Notes: generated from the sequence alone by a model not told the origin. A DNA stretch of 64,000 nucleotides from Parazoarcus communis SWub3 = DSM 12120 (GCF_003226565.1 NZ_QKOE01000003.1:1-64000); one strand, 5' to 3'. Shown: positions 19,733-30,942, numbered from the stretch's first letter. A program made the numbers and translations.

Positions 19733-20614
19733 TCAGTTCCGCTTGGTTCCGCGTGAGTCCTTCATGAACTTGAAGAAATCCGAGCTCGGATCCACCACCA
19801 TCACGTCATCCTTGCCGGCAAAACTGCCGCGATAGGCTTCGAGACTGCGGTAGAAAGAGTAAAACTCCGGGCTCTGACCAAAGGCTTCGGCATAAATCGC
19901 AGTTGCGCGTGCATCGCCCGCACCCTTGAGCTGCTGGGCTTCGCGATAGGCCTCCGCAATGATGACCTCACGCTGACGGTCGGCGTCGGCACGGATCTTT
20001 TCCGCCTCTGCCGCACCCTGGGATCTCAGCTCGTTCGCCACCCGCTTGCGCTCGGCTTCCATCCGGCGGTAAACCGAATCCGAAACCTCGGTAGGCAGAT
20101 CGACACGCTTGAGGCGGACGTCGATGATCTGCACACCAATGGTACGGGCATCACGGTCAGCACGCTCGCGCATCTGCTCCATGATGCGATCGCGCTCACC
20201 GGACACCACGTCATGCACGGTACGGCGACCGAACTCTTCACGCAGACCGGCGTTGACGGTCTGGTTCAGACGGGTGCGCGCACGTGCTTCATCACCTGCC
20301 ACGGACTCGTAGTAAAGGCGCGGATCGACAATGCGCCACTTGACGAAGTGATCAACCAGCACGTTCTTCTTTTCGGAGGTGATGAAACGCTCCGGCTCGG
20401 GCGTATCCATGGTCAGGATGCGCTTGTCGAAGTAACGCACGTTCTGGATCAGCGGCAGCTTGACGTTCAGGCCAGGCTCGCTGATGACTTCCTTCACCTC
20501 GCCCAACTGGAACACGATCGCGTACTGACGCTGATCAACGGTAAACAGCGACATCGAAGCCACTGCAGCAATCAGCAGCAGTACGCCACCGATAACGGAC
20601 ATCTTGTCACGCAT
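19733..20614 (-). CDS. hflC: FtsH modulator HflC (SPFH domain)
   Basis: A 293-residue inner-membrane protein with one N-terminal helix and a periplasmic SPFH/band 7 domain. With HflK it forms the cage around FtsH that tempers membrane-protein degradation. Family landmarks are FTVDQRQYAIVFQLGEV, EPGLNVKLP and a coiled-coil region rich in Ala, Glu and Arg (about 165-225). The ATG overlaps the hflK stop (TGATG), so the two are coupled. Confidence 0.95.
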   Translation of the reverse strand: MRDKMSVIGGVLLLIAAVASMSLFTVDQRQYAIVFQLGEVKEVISEPGLNVKLPLIQNVRYFDKRILTMDTPEPERFITSEKKNVLVDHFVKWRIVDPRLYYESVAGDEARARTRLNQTVNAGLREEFGRRTVHDVVSGERDRIMEQMRERADRDARTIGVQIIDVRLKRVDLPTEVSDSVYRRMEAERKRVANELRSQGAAEAEKIRADADRQREVIIAEAYREAQQLKGAGDARATAIYAEAFGQSPEFYSFYRSLEAYRGSFAGKDDVMVVDPSSDFFKFMKDSRGTKRN

Positions 20615-21885
20615 CAACGCTCTCCCCGTTCGCGACTACGCAGCAGATCGCGGCTGCGCGGATCAAGCAGACCTGCCGGCGCATTGGTCGAAGCCGGCAG
20701 GGTCGCCTGCGCATCCACCGCAGCACTGGCCGCCGCTGGCGTACCACCAGCCTGCTGGATCAGCTTGTCGAGTGGCAGGAACAGCATGTTGCCGTTACCC
20801 TTGGCGTCGATCATGACCTTGCTGGTGCTGGCCAGCACCTGCTGCATGGTCTCGAGATACATACGTTCGCGGGTGACCTCTGGCGCACGCTTGAACTCGG
20901 CATACACCTGATTGAAGCGGCTTGCCTCACCTTCTGCGTTTGCCACGACCCGTTCGCGGTAGGCGTTACCTTCCTCGATCAGTCGGGATGCCGTACCACG
21001 CGCACGCGGGATCACATCATTGGCGTAGGCCTCACCTTCGTTCTTCTGCCGCTCGCGGTCCTGACCCGCCTTGACGGCATCGTCGAACGCCGCCTGCACC
21101 TGTTCGGGCGGCTGGGCATTCTGCATCGTCACCCGGCTGATCTGAATGCCGGTCTGATAGCGGTCAAGGATGCGCTGCATCAACTCTTGTGCGGTGGCGG
21201 CGATCTCTTCGCGCCCCTCATACAGCACGAAATCCATCGGGCTCTTGCCAACGATCTCGCGCATGGCGGTTTCGGCAGCCTGTGCCACCGATTCGTCCGG
21301 GAAGCGGTTGTTGAACACGTAGTTCTCAGGATTGTTCAGCACGTACTGCACTGCAAACTGGATGTTGATGATGTTCTCGTCATCCGTCAGCATCAACGAT
21401 TCGCGCAGCACCTTGTTGCGTTCGCTGCCGCGATAGCCCACTTCAACGGTGCGTACGCCCGTCAAGTCGACGATCTCATGCGTTTCGATCGGTGCCGGCA
21501 AGCGCCAGCGCAAGCCCGGCTCGGTGGTTTCGGTGAACTTGCCAAGACGCAACACGACTCCGCGCTGATTGGCGTCAACCGTGTAGAAACCACTGGCAAG
21601 CCAGACCACCGCCACCAGCGCAAGCAAGGCGCCGATACCGCCACCGAACTGCTTGAACGAAAAGGAGGGAAGCTGCGGCCCATTGCCGCCGCCACCGCCA
21701 TTGTCGCCACCACCGGAGCCACCAGGACGACCGCCCCGTTTGCCACCGAACATGCCGGAAAGGCGCTGATTGAAATCCCGCCAGACCTCCTCGAGATCAG
21801 GAGGTCCCTGGTTCCCGCCGCGATTGCCTTCGCCACGGTCGCCGTCGTTACCGCGGTTGCCCCAGCGTGGATCGTTGAGTGACAT
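20614..21885 (-). CDS. hflK: FtsH modulator HflK (SPFH domain)
   Basis: A 423-residue partner of HflC. A glycine/asparagine/arginine-rich cytoplasmic N-terminus of about 80 residues (the family's GG-rich lead) precedes a transmembrane helix near 85-105, the SPFH domain (GFYTVDANQRGVVLRLGKF) and a helical C-terminal region. The ATG at 21885 (MSLNDPRWG) is chosen over an upstream frame. It lies 14 bases after hflX. Confidence 0.95.
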   Translation of the reverse strand: MSLNDPRWGNRGNDGDRGEGNRGGNQGPPDLEEVWRDFNQRLSGMFGGKRGGRPGGSGGGDNGGGGGNGPQLPSFSFKQFGGGIGALLALVAVVWLASGFYTVDANQRGVVLRLGKFTETTEPGLRWRLPAPIETHEIVDLTGVRTVEVGYRGSERNKVLRESLMLTDDENIINIQFAVQYVLNNPENYVFNNRFPDESVAQAAETAMREIVGKSPMDFVLYEGREEIAATAQELMQRILDRYQTGIQISRVTMQNAQPPEQVQAAFDDAVKAGQDRERQKNEGEAYANDVIPRARGTASRLIEEGNAYRERVVANAEGEASRFNQVYAEFKRAPEVTRERMYLETMQQVLASTSKVMIDAKGNGNMLFLPLDKLIQQAGGTPAAASAAVDAQATLPASTNAPAGLLDPRSRDLLRSRERGER

Positions 21886-21899
21886 GAGAATGCCTGTTA

Positions 21900-23045
21900 T
21901 CACTGTTGTATTGGACTCTTGTTGTCGGAATCGGTGTACTGCCCGGGGTCGGACGCGACTGCCTGCTGCGCAGCCTCGGCCAATGCATCGCGAATCAGAC
22001 CCAGCCCATCGCCGGTTCTCGCGCTCAAAAAAACGCGCCTGATTCTATCACAGTCGTCCCGCTCGACCGCCGCGGCGGCATGAGTCAGGTCGATCTTGTT
22101 CCAGATCATGATCTGCGGTACATCGGCCGCGCCAATCTCGGCCAGCACTTCGTTTACTGCAGCGATCTGCGCATCACGGTCATCGCTGGCCGAATCCACG
22201 ACATGAAGCAGCAGGTCGGCGTGAGCGGTTTCCTCCAGCGTGGCCTTGAAGGCCGCCACCAGCGCATGCGGCAGATCACGGATGAATCCGACCGTGTCCG
22301 ATAGCACGACGTTCCCCGACCCGACAAAAAGTCGACGCGAAGTCGTGTCCAGCGTCGCAAACAACTGATCCGCAGCATAGCTGCCCGCCTTGGTCAGCGC
22401 ATTGAACAGCGTGGATTTGCCGGCGTTGGTATAGCCCACCAGCGATACCGACAAGACTTCATTGCGGCTGCGCGAGCGACGCCGCGTCTTGCGCTGCTTT
22501 TCAATCTGCGCAAGACGCGTCTTGAGCAACTTGACCCGGTTACCAAGCAGGCGGCGGTCGGTCTCGAGCTGGGTTTCACCTGGCCCACGCAGGCCGATAC
22601 CCCCTTTTTGCCGTTCGAGGTGAGTCCATCCGCGCACAAGCCGGGTCGCCAGGTGGCTGAGCTGCGCCAGCTCGACCTGCAATTTACCCTCGTGGCTGCG
22701 AGCGCGCAGCGCAAAGATATCCAGGATCAGCGCAGTGCGGTCAACCACACGACGCTCGAGCGCGCGCTCAAGATTACGTTGCTGCGCCGGTGATAAGGCA
22801 TGGTTGAAGATGACCAGGTCGCCTTCGTGCACACGCAAGGCCTCGGCAATCTCCTCGACCTTGCCCTTGCCGGCAAACAACGCAGGATCGGGAGCCGCGC
22901 GACGACCAGAAACGACGGCCTCGACCGAAGCACCGGCACTGATTGCCAGCAGCTTCAGTTCGGACAGGCGCTCTTCGCACGCGCCCTGCCCAAGATCAAG
23001 CTGGACGAGCACTGCACGCTCGCCGGTCGCGGGACGCTCAAACAC
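21900..23045 (-). CDS. hflX: GTPase HflX (ribosome splitting/rescue)
   Basis: A 381-residue translational GTPase that splits stalled ribosomes. The N-terminal HflX domain contains GKGKVEEIAE and FNHALSPAQQRNLE. The G domain carries GYTNAGKST (G1), DTVGFIRDLP (G3) and NKID (G4). The start appears to be GTG at 23045. It follows hfq at a distance of 51 bases, the classic hfq-hflX-hflKC order. Confidence 0.94.
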   Translation of the reverse strand: MFERPATGERAVLVQLDLGQGACEERLSELKLLAISAGASVEAVVSGRRAAPDPALFAGKGKVEEIAEALRVHEGDLVIFNHALSPAQQRNLERALERRVVDRTALILDIFALRARSHEGKLQVELAQLSHLATRLVRGWTHLERQKGGIGLRGPGETQLETDRRLLGNRVKLLKTRLAQIEKQRKTRRRSRSRNEVLSVSLVGYTNAGKSTLFNALTKAGSYAADQLFATLDTTSRRLFVGSGNVVLSDTVGFIRDLPHALVAAFKATLEETAHADLLLHVVDSASDDRDAQIAAVNEVLAEIGAADVPQIMIWNKIDLTHAAAAVERDDCDRIRRVFLSARTGDGLGLIRDALAEAAQQAVASDPGQYTDSDNKSPIQQ

Positions 23046-23096
23046 GGCGAACAGTACCGACCGGAAAGCGCCGGCCGGCCAGCATCATCAGCACTA

Positions 23097-23339
23097 TCAG
23101 TTGCCGCCCTCGCCATCCTGCTGCTGGATGGTGACCGGACGTGCGGGCACGACGGTGGAGATTGCGTGCTTGTACACCATCTGGGTGACGGTGTTCTTGA
23201 GCAGCACGACGTACTGGTCGAAGGATTCGATCTGGCCCTGCAGCTTGATGCCATTGACCAGATAAATGGAGACCGGCACATGCTCGCGACGCAGGGTGTT
23301 CAGGAACGGGTCTTGTAGAAGTTGCCCTTTATTGCTCAT
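23097..23339 (-). CDS. hfq: RNA chaperone Hfq
   Basis: An 80-residue Sm-like hexameric RNA-binding protein that pairs small RNAs with mRNAs. The Sm1 ([19 protein letters not shown]) and Sm2 ([11 protein letters not shown]) motifs are intact, with Gln8 ([10 protein letters not shown]) and the YKHA proximal-face residues present. The C-terminal tail is short, as usual for betaproteobacteria. It is preceded by a 110-base gap after der, so it probably has its own promoter. Confidence 0.97.
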   Translation of the reverse strand: MSNKGQLLQDPFLNTLRREHVPVSIYLVNGIKLQGQIESFDQYVVLLKNTVTQMVYKHAISTVVPARPVTIQQQDGEGGN

Positions 23340-23449
23340 TGTGGAACCTCGTTATTTTGTGTTTATAAGAATGTAAAGGATTTCGTGCTGCACTGCCACA
23401 TGACAAGTATGCAATGAAATCCCGGTGTGGATATAGGGTATTTCCGCAA

Positions 23450-24778
23450 TCAGGGTTTGCTCGCGTACGGATTGTGCGCAGTACGGAACTGGATGCGCAA
23501 GGGCGTGCCCTGCAATTTGAAGGCTTCCATGAACGCCCGTTCGAGGTAACGTACATAGGAACTCGGCAGGTTTTCCAGCGAATTGCCGTGAATCACGATG
23601 ATGGGCGGATTCATGCCGCCCTGGTGGGCATAGCGCAATTTCGGTCGCGCAGTGCCATGCCGTGGCGGAGCCTGCTTGGCAATCGCCGTCTGCATCGTCC
23701 GCGTCAGACGCGGTGTCGACAGATTGGACATGGCCGCCGCGTAGGCCGCATCAACCGACTTGAGCAGGCCGGCCACCCCTTCAGACTTGAGTGCAGAAAT
23801 CTGGTGGAATCGGGCAAATGACAGGAAGCCGAGCTTGCGTGCCACTTCTTCCTTGAGGCGATCGCGCTGGTAGTCATCCACCGCGTCCCACTTGTTGATC
23901 GCCACCACAAGCGCACGCCCGGCCTCAAGAACGAAGCCTGCGATGTGCGCGTCCTGGTCGGAGATATCCTGCGCAGCATCAAGCACCAGCACCGCCACAT
24001 TGGCTTCCTGAATGGCTTGCAAGGTCTTGATCACGGAGAATTTTTCAACCGCCTCGAACACCTTGCCGCGTCGCCTCAAACCCGCGGTGTCGATCAGGGT
24101 ATAAGCCTTGCCGCCACGCTCGAATGGAATCTCGATCGCATCCCGGGTGGTCCCGGGCATATCGAATGCAATCACCCGCTCTTCACCGATCAAGGTATTG
24201 ACCAGTGTGGACTTGCCGACATTGGGGCGACCGACAATCGCCACTTTGGGGCCGCTCTCCTCAGGCGCGTCCTTCTCCCCATCTTCAGGGAAGGGCGCCA
24301 GCACCAACTCGACCAACTGCTTGATACCATCGCCGTGCGCTGCCGAGACAGGCAAGGGCGCACCAAACCCCAGGGCGTGGAAATCGGCTGAAACCAGCGC
24401 ACGCTCCAGCCCCTCGGCCTTGTTGACGACCAGATGCACCGGGCGTCCCGCCCGACGCAAGCGCGCGGCGATCTGCTCGTCGTGCGGCGTACGACCTGCG
24501 CGGCCATCCACCAGGAACAGCAGCACATCAGCCTCGGCAATGGCTTGCTCGGCCTGCCGCGCCATCTCGTGCATGATGCCGTCCTTGGCAACGGGGTCGA
24601 AACCGGCCGTATCCACCACCAGATAATCACGCTCTCCCACCCGACCGATGCCGTAGTGGCGATCACGGGTCAGCCCCGGCTGATCGGCCACCAGCGCATC
24701 ACGCGTGCGTGTCAGGCGGTTGAACAGGGTGGACTTGCCGACATTGGGCCGGCCCACCAGTACGATGGTTGGTTTCAC
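23450..24778 (-). CDS. der: Ribosome biogenesis GTPase Der (EngA)
   Basis: 442 residues with two tandem G domains ([14 protein letters not shown] at the N-terminus, and a second [14 protein letters not shown] near residue 186) and a C-terminal KH-like domain. It acts in 50S subunit maturation. Translation starts at GTG. It lies 15 bases after bamB; bamB-der-hfq is a conserved order. Confidence 0.96.
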   Translation of the reverse strand: MKPTIVLVGRPNVGKSTLFNRLTRTRDALVADQPGLTRDRHYGIGRVGERDYLVVDTAGFDPVAKDGIMHEMARQAEQAIAEADVLLFLVDGRAGRTPHDEQIAARLRRAGRPVHLVVNKAEGLERALVSADFHALGFGAPLPVSAAHGDGIKQLVELVLAPFPEDGEKDAPEESGPKVAIVGRPNVGKSTLVNTLIGEERVIAFDMPGTTRDAIEIPFERGGKAYTLIDTAGLRRRGKVFEAVEKFSVIKTLQAIQEANVAVLVLDAAQDISDQDAHIAGFVLEAGRALVVAINKWDAVDDYQRDRLKEEVARKLGFLSFARFHQISALKSEGVAGLLKSVDAAYAAAMSNLSTPRLTRTMQTAIAKQAPPRHGTARPKLRYAHQGGMNPPIIVIHGNSLENLPSSYVRYLERAFMEAFKLQGTPLRIQFRTAHNPYASKP

Positions 24779-24793
24779 GATGACAGGCCCGCC

Positions 24794-25936
24794 TTAACGC
24801 ACTTCGTAGGCGACGACATCGCCGCCACGCGTTTGAACTACAAAACCACTACCCAGCCGACGCAGATCGGCAGTAATCGCGCTGCTATCGGCACGCGAAC
24901 GCGCGGCAAACGCGCCGTCTTCACGACCAAGCAGATGGACATGCCCTTCGACATCGCCAACCGCCACATGATCTCCGACAAACAGGGGGCGCGAAACACC
25001 CCTACGCGCCAGCGCATCCTGCTTCCAGACACTGGCTCCGCTATAGACGTCCAGCGCGTGCACCGCATCCTTGTCGTCGGTGATCACGACGAAGCGGTTG
25101 TCCCGGTCCATCCCGACGCTACTGGAAAAATCGCGCGCCCACAGCGCGTTACCGTTTGAACCATCAAAGCAGGCAACGCGCCCCTGGTAAGTGACTGCGC
25201 ACACTTCGCGCCGCCCCACCACAGGCAGGCCGGCAACGTCGGCGATACGTTCGAGCTCGGTCGCCCCGCGCGGTGCTGCAACGCTCAACTCCCACAGCGC
25301 ACCGCCGTTTGCCAGGCTGATCGCGACCAGTTTGCCGCCGGGAAAACCGGCCAGCGCCACGCCGCTTTCGAGCAACACCCCTGCGTAGCTACGCAGGGCC
25401 AGCGGCGGGTTGGTACGCTGATACACCCAGCGTCGGCTACCGTCACTCGGATCCAGCGCGATCAGACGATTGTCCGACGCCCGCAGCACCACCACATCGG
25501 CATTCACTGCCGGTGGCGCCAGCACTTCAGCGCCCAGTGGCGAACGCCAGCGCTCGGAGCCGGTCGCCGCATCATAGGCAATGGCCACACCGTCGGCACT
25601 CACCACCACAGCCAGACGTCCATCGCTACCCACTCCGGCGGACAAGGTTGTCTTGGCGTCGGCACGCCAAGCCTCACGCCCACCATCGATCCTCAGCACA
25701 CGACCATCGGCTCCGGCAGCAAAAACGCTGTCTCCGGCCACTGCCGGATGAAACACGTAGGCCCCGGACTTACCGACAGAAGTGCGCCACAGGGTCCGCA
25801 ACTCCGCCGTCGGCTTGAGGTCGACCAGCGCAGCCGGCTTGGGTGCGCTGCTGGAGAACGGATTGAGCGACGAGCATGCGCCGAGCAACACGGATACCGC
25901 CAGCACCGGCAATACACGCTTGAGAGAAGTCTTCAT
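24794..25936 (-). CDS. bamB: Outer membrane assembly lipoprotein BamB
   Basis: A 380-residue lipoprotein with signal peptide and lipobox LLGAC (Cys at about 21), followed by a PQQ-type eight-blade beta-propeller. It scaffolds the BAM complex that inserts beta-barrel proteins into the outer membrane. It lies 3 bases after yfgM and 15 before der. Confidence 0.95.
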   Translation of the reverse strand: MKTSLKRVLPVLAVSVLLGACSSLNPFSSSAPKPAALVDLKPTAELRTLWRTSVGKSGAYVFHPAVAGDSVFAAGADGRVLRIDGGREAWRADAKTTLSAGVGSDGRLAVVVSADGVAIAYDAATGSERWRSPLGAEVLAPPAVNADVVVLRASDNRLIALDPSDGSRRWVYQRTNPPLALRSYAGVLLESGVALAGFPGGKLVAISLANGGALWELSVAAPRGATELERIADVAGLPVVGRREVCAVTYQGRVACFDGSNGNALWARDFSSSVGMDRDNRFVVITDDKDAVHALDVYSGASVWKQDALARRGVSRPLFVGDHVAVGDVEGHVHLLGREDGAFAARSRADSSAITADLRRLGSGFVVQTRGGDVVAYEVR

Positions 25937-25939
25937 GGT

Positions 25940-26584
25940 TCAGCCTTCGAGCGATTCGAGTTTGATGCGCAGCACCTGACGCTGCGTCGCCGCTTCATCA
26001 CCTGCGCCACCCAGGGCGTCGATCGCGGACTGGTACGCGGCACGAGCCTCTGCAGCCTTGCCCTGGGAGGCAAGAATGTCACCACGCAGATCCTCAAAGC
26101 GGGATTTGTAACTGCCCGCCGGAGCCGGACTCAGACGCGCCAGGGCCTGGTCAGCCTGGCCCTGCTGCAACATCACGACGGCCAGACGCAGACGGGCCAG
26201 ATCGCGCAAGGCGGGATCCTTGCCCTTCTCGGCAGCCCATTCCAGCTGTGCCCGGGCATTATCGAGATCCTTGGCGGCAAACTGCACCGACGCCGACAAC
26301 AAGGCTCCCAGTTGCGCGTAGGCAGTGGAGCCATACTCGCCGATCAGCCGTCCGGCAACATCGCGGGTCTTCTGCGCATCCTGCTGTTCAACCGCTTGCT
26401 GCAGCCCGAAGTAGAGTGCGCCGGCCTCGACCGCATTGCGGTTCTGATACCACTGCCAGCCCTGCCAACCCACCGATGCCACCGCTGCGGCAAACAAGGC
26501 TGCTGTCACCAGTTTGCCATACTGTGCCCACCAGGCCTTGAGCTCGGAAATCTGTTCCTGCTCTTCAAGGTCATACACCGCCAT
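25940..26584 (-). CDS. yfgM: YfgM-like membrane TPR protein (periplasmic chaperone partner)
   Basis: A 214-residue protein with a cytoplasmic N-terminal segment ([19 protein letters not shown]), one transmembrane helix near 22-40 and a periplasmic TPR-like region (TPR_21). In E. coli YfgM works with PpiD at the SecYEG translocon. The ATG at 26584 lies inside the end of hisS (14-base overlap), so they are coupled. The longer upstream frame is only a shadow of hisS. Confidence 0.88.
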   Translation of the reverse strand: MAVYDLEEQEQISELKAWWAQYGKLVTAALFAAAVASVGWQGWQWYQNRNAVEAGALYFGLQQAVEQQDAQKTRDVAGRLIGEYGSTAYAQLGALLSASVQFAAKDLDNARAQLEWAAEKGKDPALRDLARLRLAVVMLQQGQADQALARLSPAPAGSYKSRFEDLRGDILASQGKAAEARAAYQSAIDALGGAGDEAATQRQVLRIKLESLEG

Positions 26585-27884
26585 TGCTTGCCCCTTCTTC
26601 GTTCTCATCACTGAACAGGACCTGCGCCACCGCCTCCGGCAGCGCCTCCAGCGCCACCCGCTGCTGGGCCCCCGGCCCACGCAAGGGCTTGACGCCAATT
26701 TCGCCCTGCGCCGCTTCATCCTCTCCGATCACCAGCGCGATTGCCGCACCGCTGCCGTCGGCCTTCTTCATCTGCGACTTGAAACTGCCGCCACCACAAT
26801 GCGTCACGACCGCAAAGCCATGCCCGCGCAGGGCTTCCGCCGCGCGGAACGCCAGACGCTGGGCGCTGTCGCCCAGGTGGACCACATAGACATCCGGCAC
26901 CACACGATCGGTTTCGCCGCCACATTCACGCCAAAGTGCGAGCAATCGTTCCACACCCATGGCGAACCCGGCAGCCGGCTGCGGCTTGCCACCCAGTTGC
27001 GCAACCAGACCATCGTAACGACCGCCGGCACACACCGTCCCCTGCGCACCCAGTTTGTCGGTAACCCATTCGAACACGGTACGATTGTAGTAATCGAGCC
27101 CGCGCACCAGACGATGGTTGATGCGGTAGGCAATGCCTGCATCCTTGAGCAGCACCTGCACAGCCTCGAAGTGCGCACGCGACTCCTCGCCCAGGTAGTC
27201 CGCCAGCCGCGGCGCCGCTTCGACCACATCCTGCAGGTCAGGATTCTTGGTGTCTAGGATGCGCAAGGGGTTGGTGTAAAGGCGGCGTTTTCCATCCTCA
27301 TCCAGCCGTGCCTGATGCTGTTCAAGATAGGCGATCAGCGCAGCTCGATGCTGGGCGCGTTCATCGGCCGAACCAAGCGAGTTGATCTCGAGACGGACAT
27401 GTTCTTCCAGACCGAGATCGTCCCACAGCCTCGCGCACATGATGATGTGCTCGGCATCGACATCCGGCCCGGCGAAACCGAGGGCCTCGATACCGATCTG
27501 GTGGAACTGCCGGTAACGTCCCTTTTGCGGCCGTTCGTGGCGGAACATCGGCCCATGATAGTAAAGGCGCTGCGGCCCGTTTCCCTGCACCAGATTGTGC
27601 TGGATCGCGGCGCGGACGCAGGATGCCGTCCCCTCGGGCCGCAAGGTCAGGTGTTCGCCGTTCAGCGCATCCTCGAACGAATACATTTCCTTCTCGACGA
27701 TATCGGTGACCTCACCGATGGCGCGCTTGAACAAGGGCGTCGGCTCGACGATGGGCATCCGGATCGGGCGATAGCCGTAGCTGCGCAGCCAGTCGCGCAC
27801 GATGTCCTCGAAGTGCTCCCAGATTTCTGCCTCATCGGGCAGGATGTCGTTCATCCCGCGCACGGCCTGCAAGGTTTGACTCAT
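26571..27884 (-). CDS. hisS: Histidyl-tRNA synthetase
   Basis: A 437-residue class II aminoacyl-tRNA synthetase. Motif 2 ([27 protein letters not shown]), the histidine A motif [12 protein letters not shown] and motif 3 ([10 protein letters not shown]) are present, followed by the anticodon-binding domain. It is 47 bases downstream of ispG. Confidence 0.97.
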   Translation of the reverse strand: MSQTLQAVRGMNDILPDEAEIWEHFEDIVRDWLRSYGYRPIRMPIVEPTPLFKRAIGEVTDIVEKEMYSFEDALNGEHLTLRPEGTASCVRAAIQHNLVQGNGPQRLYYHGPMFRHERPQKGRYRQFHQIGIEALGFAGPDVDAEHIIMCARLWDDLGLEEHVRLEINSLGSADERAQHRAALIAYLEQHQARLDEDGKRRLYTNPLRILDTKNPDLQDVVEAAPRLADYLGEESRAHFEAVQVLLKDAGIAYRINHRLVRGLDYYNRTVFEWVTDKLGAQGTVCAGGRYDGLVAQLGGKPQPAAGFAMGVERLLALWRECGGETDRVVPDVYVVHLGDSAQRLAFRAAEALRGHGFAVVTHCGGGSFKSQMKKADGSGAAIALVIGEDEAAQGEIGVKPLRGPGAQQRVALEALPEAVAQVLFSDENEEGASNGGV

Positions 27885-27931
27885 GGATCTCGCGTTCTGT
27901 CTTATTGTGAATGATCTTCGGACTGCCGGCC

Positions 27932-29179
27932 TCAGCCCGCCTTCCGGACGTAGCGGGTGGCGACATAGTCGTCCACGATGGCCTTGAATTCGGCAGCAAT
28001 ATTGTCACCGCGCAAGGTCACCGTCTTGACCCCATCGACAAACACCGGCGCCGCGGGCGTCTCGCCAGTGCCGGGCAACGAGATGCCGATATTGGCATGC
28101 TTGCTCTCGCCCGGACCATTGACGACACACCCCATCACCGCCAGCGTCATGTTCTCGACACCGTCGTACTGCTCGCGCCACTGCGGCATCTGCTCACGGA
28201 CGTAGCCTTGAATACCCGACGCCAGCTCCTGGAAGAAGGTGCTGGTGGTACGCCCACAACCGGGGCACGCCGTCACCATCGGGGTGAACGCACGCAAGCC
28301 CATGGTCTGCAGGATCTCCTGCGCCACCACGACCTCCTGGGTGCGGCTGCCACCGGGCTCGGGCGTCAGCGAGATACGGATCGTATCGCCGATCCCCTCC
28401 TGCAACAGCACGGCCAGCGCCGCCGTAGACGCGACAATGCCCTTGCTGCCCATGCCAGCCTCGGTCAGGCCAAGATGCAGGGGATAGTCGCAGCGCAGTG
28501 CCATATCACGATAGACGGCGATCAGATCCTGCACACTGGAGACCTTGGCCGACAAGATGATGCGGTCACCTGCCAGCCCCAGCTCTTCAGCCTTCGCAGC
28601 GGACTCCAGCGCCGATACCACCAGTGCCTCACGCATCACCGCACCTGCATCGCGAGGTTCGGCCCGACTTGCGTTCTCGTCCATGATCCGCGCCAGCACG
28701 GATTGGTCGAGGCTGCCCCAATTGACGCCGATACGCACCGGCTTGTCGTACTTGCAGGCAATCTCGACGATGGACGCAAACTGCGGGTCGCGCTTGGCGC
28801 CGGCCCCGACATTGCCAGGGTTGATGCGCAGCTTCGCCAACGCTTCGGCACACGCCGGATGCCTGGACAACAAGGTATGACCGTTGTAATGGAAATCCCC
28901 AACCAGCGGCACATCGATGTTCAAGGCCAGCAAACGATCACGGATATGCGGCACGGCGCGCGCCGCATCCTCGTTATTGACGGTGATGCGCACCACCTCC
29001 GAACCCGCGCGAGCCAACTCGGCCACCTGCATGGCAGTGCCCAGCACATCAGCGGTATCGGTATTGGTCATCGACTGCACGACAACCGGCGCAGCACTGC
29101 CGACACCAACACGACCGACATGCACAAGACGGGTCTGACGGCGCGGAAGCGGGGCAAAAAGCGGACTGGACTGACTCAT
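27932..29179 (-). CDS. ispG: 4-hydroxy-3-methylbut-2-enyl diphosphate synthase (GcpE)
   Basis: A 415-residue [4Fe-4S] enzyme of the MEP isoprenoid pathway. It reduces methylerythritol cyclodiphosphate. Cluster ligands are visible in ACPGCGRT and [10 protein letters not shown]. The N-terminal TIM barrel starts [19 protein letters not shown]. It lies 15 bases after rodZ, and both lie in the familiar rodZ-ispG-hisS string. Confidence 0.97.
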   Translation of the reverse strand: MSQSSPLFAPLPRRQTRLVHVGRVGVGSAAPVVVQSMTNTDTADVLGTAMQVAELARAGSEVVRITVNNEDAARAVPHIRDRLLALNIDVPLVGDFHYNGHTLLSRHPACAEALAKLRINPGNVGAGAKRDPQFASIVEIACKYDKPVRIGVNWGSLDQSVLARIMDENASRAEPRDAGAVMREALVVSALESAAKAEELGLAGDRIILSAKVSSVQDLIAVYRDMALRCDYPLHLGLTEAGMGSKGIVASTAALAVLLQEGIGDTIRISLTPEPGGSRTQEVVVAQEILQTMGLRAFTPMVTACPGCGRTTSTFFQELASGIQGYVREQMPQWREQYDGVENMTLAVMGCVVNGPGESKHANIGISLPGTGETPAAPVFVDGVKTVTLRGDNIAAEFKAIVDDYVATRYVRKAG

Positions 29180-29194
29180 TGGACTCGCATCATG

Positions 29195-30142
29195 TCATTG
29201 AACGGTCAGACGGGCGACGGAAACCCGGGTATGCGGAACGAGATCCACGGGTTTGCCGTTGTACTCGAGACTGACACTACGGGCATTGCCAACCACCAGG
29301 GCAAACGGTGCCTGCCCCTGTACCACGCGGGACGAACCGGACGTACCGACGCCCGAAAAAAGGACAGCACCGCGGGCATCACGGACCTCAATCCAGGATT
29401 CGCCGGCAAAAACAAACTTGAGCCCCCCTGCGCCACTCGCCTCGGCGGTATCCACGGCCGCGGGCGCCATTCCTGTCGCGACCGGAGGCGCCGGCTGCGG
29501 AGCTACGGCAGACCCTGTCGCAGGTACAGCAGGCGGCAGCCCCGTGGTGGGAGGCGCTGCAGACTGTGCCATGCCGGCAGGCCCATCCACGACTGCTTGC
29601 GGCTCGCTGGCCGTATCGGGGGGAACATCGACGGCCACATTGCCCGGCACCGGCTGACCCGGCTCGAACACCGGCGCATCAACAGGCTCCACGACGGCCA
29701 GCGGCGCTTCCTGCGTCGCAAACCATCCAAAGTGATTGCCCGCAAACATCACCGCAAGCAGCAGCGCGGCGACCAAGCCAGCCGGCAGCAGATTGAATCT
29801 GGCACCTGCACCGGTAGGCATGTCTCCCTCGGCGTTGGAGACCGGCGTCAGATCGACAGAGGCCGGCGCCCCCGATCCCAGTGCAGCCAGTACGGGCTCC
29901 GGATCGATCCCTAGGTGGCGGGCATAATTGCGCAGAAAGCCGCGGACAAACGCAGGGCCGGGCAGCGCCTCATGGCGCCCGCTCTCCAGCGCATCAAGCT
30001 GACGAACCGACAGTTTCAGCGCTTGCGCCACCTCGGCGAGCGACTCACCACGCGCCTCTCGGGCATGACGCAACATGACCCCCGGCGGTACCGCCTGCCC
30101 TGCATCGACAGCGACCCGGGCGTCGGACTGAGGATTGCTCAC
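29195..30142 (-). CDS. rodZ: RodZ-like cytoskeleton protein (HTH, TM, DUF4115)
   Basis: 315 residues. An N-terminal Xre-type helix-turn-helix (LRHAREARGESLAEVAQALK, about 24-43) binds MreB in the cytoplasm. A single transmembrane helix is near 127-142. A Pro/Ala/Val-rich periplasmic linker leads to a C-terminal DUF4115 beta domain (SWIEVRDARGAVLFSG). It helps maintain rod shape. It starts at GTG and overlaps the pilW stop by 4 bases (GTGA). Confidence 0.9.
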   Translation of the reverse strand: MSNPQSDARVAVDAGQAVPPGVMLRHAREARGESLAEVAQALKLSVRQLDALESGRHEALPGPAFVRGFLRNYARHLGIDPEPVLAALGSGAPASVDLTPVSNAEGDMPTGAGARFNLLPAGLVAALLLAVMFAGNHFGWFATQEAPLAVVEPVDAPVFEPGQPVPGNVAVDVPPDTASEPQAVVDGPAGMAQSAAPPTTGLPPAVPATGSAVAPQPAPPVATGMAPAAVDTAEASGAGGLKFVFAGESWIEVRDARGAVLFSGVGTSGSSRVVQGQAPFALVVGNARSVSLEYNGKPVDLVPHTRVSVARLTVQ

Positions 30143-30942
30143 TCGTACTTCCCCTGCAACATCAACACATGCTCGGCCGAATCCGCAAACCGGCCGCGTA
30201 ACTGCTGGGCGTAACTGGCCTCGGCGTCATGCTCCCCCAACTGGCGCGCAGCCCGCAAGCCCAGCCAGACCGAGGCAGACGTCGGTCCGAACTGTTGATG
30301 GAAGCGGTTGAGCTGCTCGTGCGCAGCACGATAGTTCGCCTTGCGGTAGGCAATGGAGGCCAGTTGAAACTGCGCCTCGCCATTGGCGGGATCGGCCTGG
30401 ATGGCGCGCAGGAACTGTCCTTCGGCCAGTTCGTCCTGATTCTGCCGCAGGTAGCACTGTCCCGAATTGTTCAGCGCACGGGTCGGGTAACGGTAATAGG
30501 GGTTGCGTGCAGCACGATCGAAGCGCGCCTGAGCATCGTCTGCCCTGCCCTGCAGGCACAGGAACCACCCATAGCTGTTGTTGAAATCCGGATCACCCGG
30601 CGCAGCATTGAGCGCGTTGCGGAAGTTCTCGTCAGCCGAACCGTTCTCGCCGATCATCATGTACACCAGCCCCATCAGATGATAGGCAGGGGCATAACCG
30701 GCACGATCGCGCAACGCAACCTTGGCCTCATCCAGGGCAACGTCATAGCGCCCCACCTCGAAGTAGGCCAGCCCGAGGTCCACATGCACACGGGCACGCG
30801 CCTCGGCATCGTTGGCCGGCTGCATGTCCGACATCGGCCGGGTCACACCAACCGCATCCCCACCACCGACCGGCGTCGTGACGCAGGCGCCCAGCGCAAG
30901 GGAAGAAAACAGCACGAACAGCGAGGCTTTCCAGCCGATCAT
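30139..30942 (-). CDS. pilW: Type IV pilus biogenesis lipoprotein PilW/PilF
   Basis: A 267-residue outer-membrane pilotin. Lipobox LGAC has its Cys at about 20. It is followed by six TPR-like repeats (for example ARVHVDLGLAYFEVGRYDVA). It helps PilQ secretin assemble. It sits between rlmN (TGATG overlap) and rodZ, the usual place for this gene in betaproteobacteria and pseudomonads. Confidence 0.92.
   Translation of the reverse strand: MIGWKASLFVLFSSLALGACVTTPVGGGDAVGVTRPMSDMQPANDAEARARVHVDLGLAYFEVGRYDVALDEAKVALRDRAGYAPAYHLMGLVYMMIGENGSADENFRNALNAAPGDPDFNNSYGWFLCLQGRADDAQARFDRAARNPYYRYPTRALNNSGQCYLRQNQDELAEGQFLRAIQADPANGEAQFQLASIAYRKANYRAAHEQLNRFHQQFGPTSASVWLGLRAARQLGEHDAEASYAQQLRGRFADSAEHVLMLQGKYE

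Noticed and set aside
27911-29914. Long plus-strand open frame across ispG and rodZ
   Set aside because: It is antisense to two well-supported genes and of biased composition.
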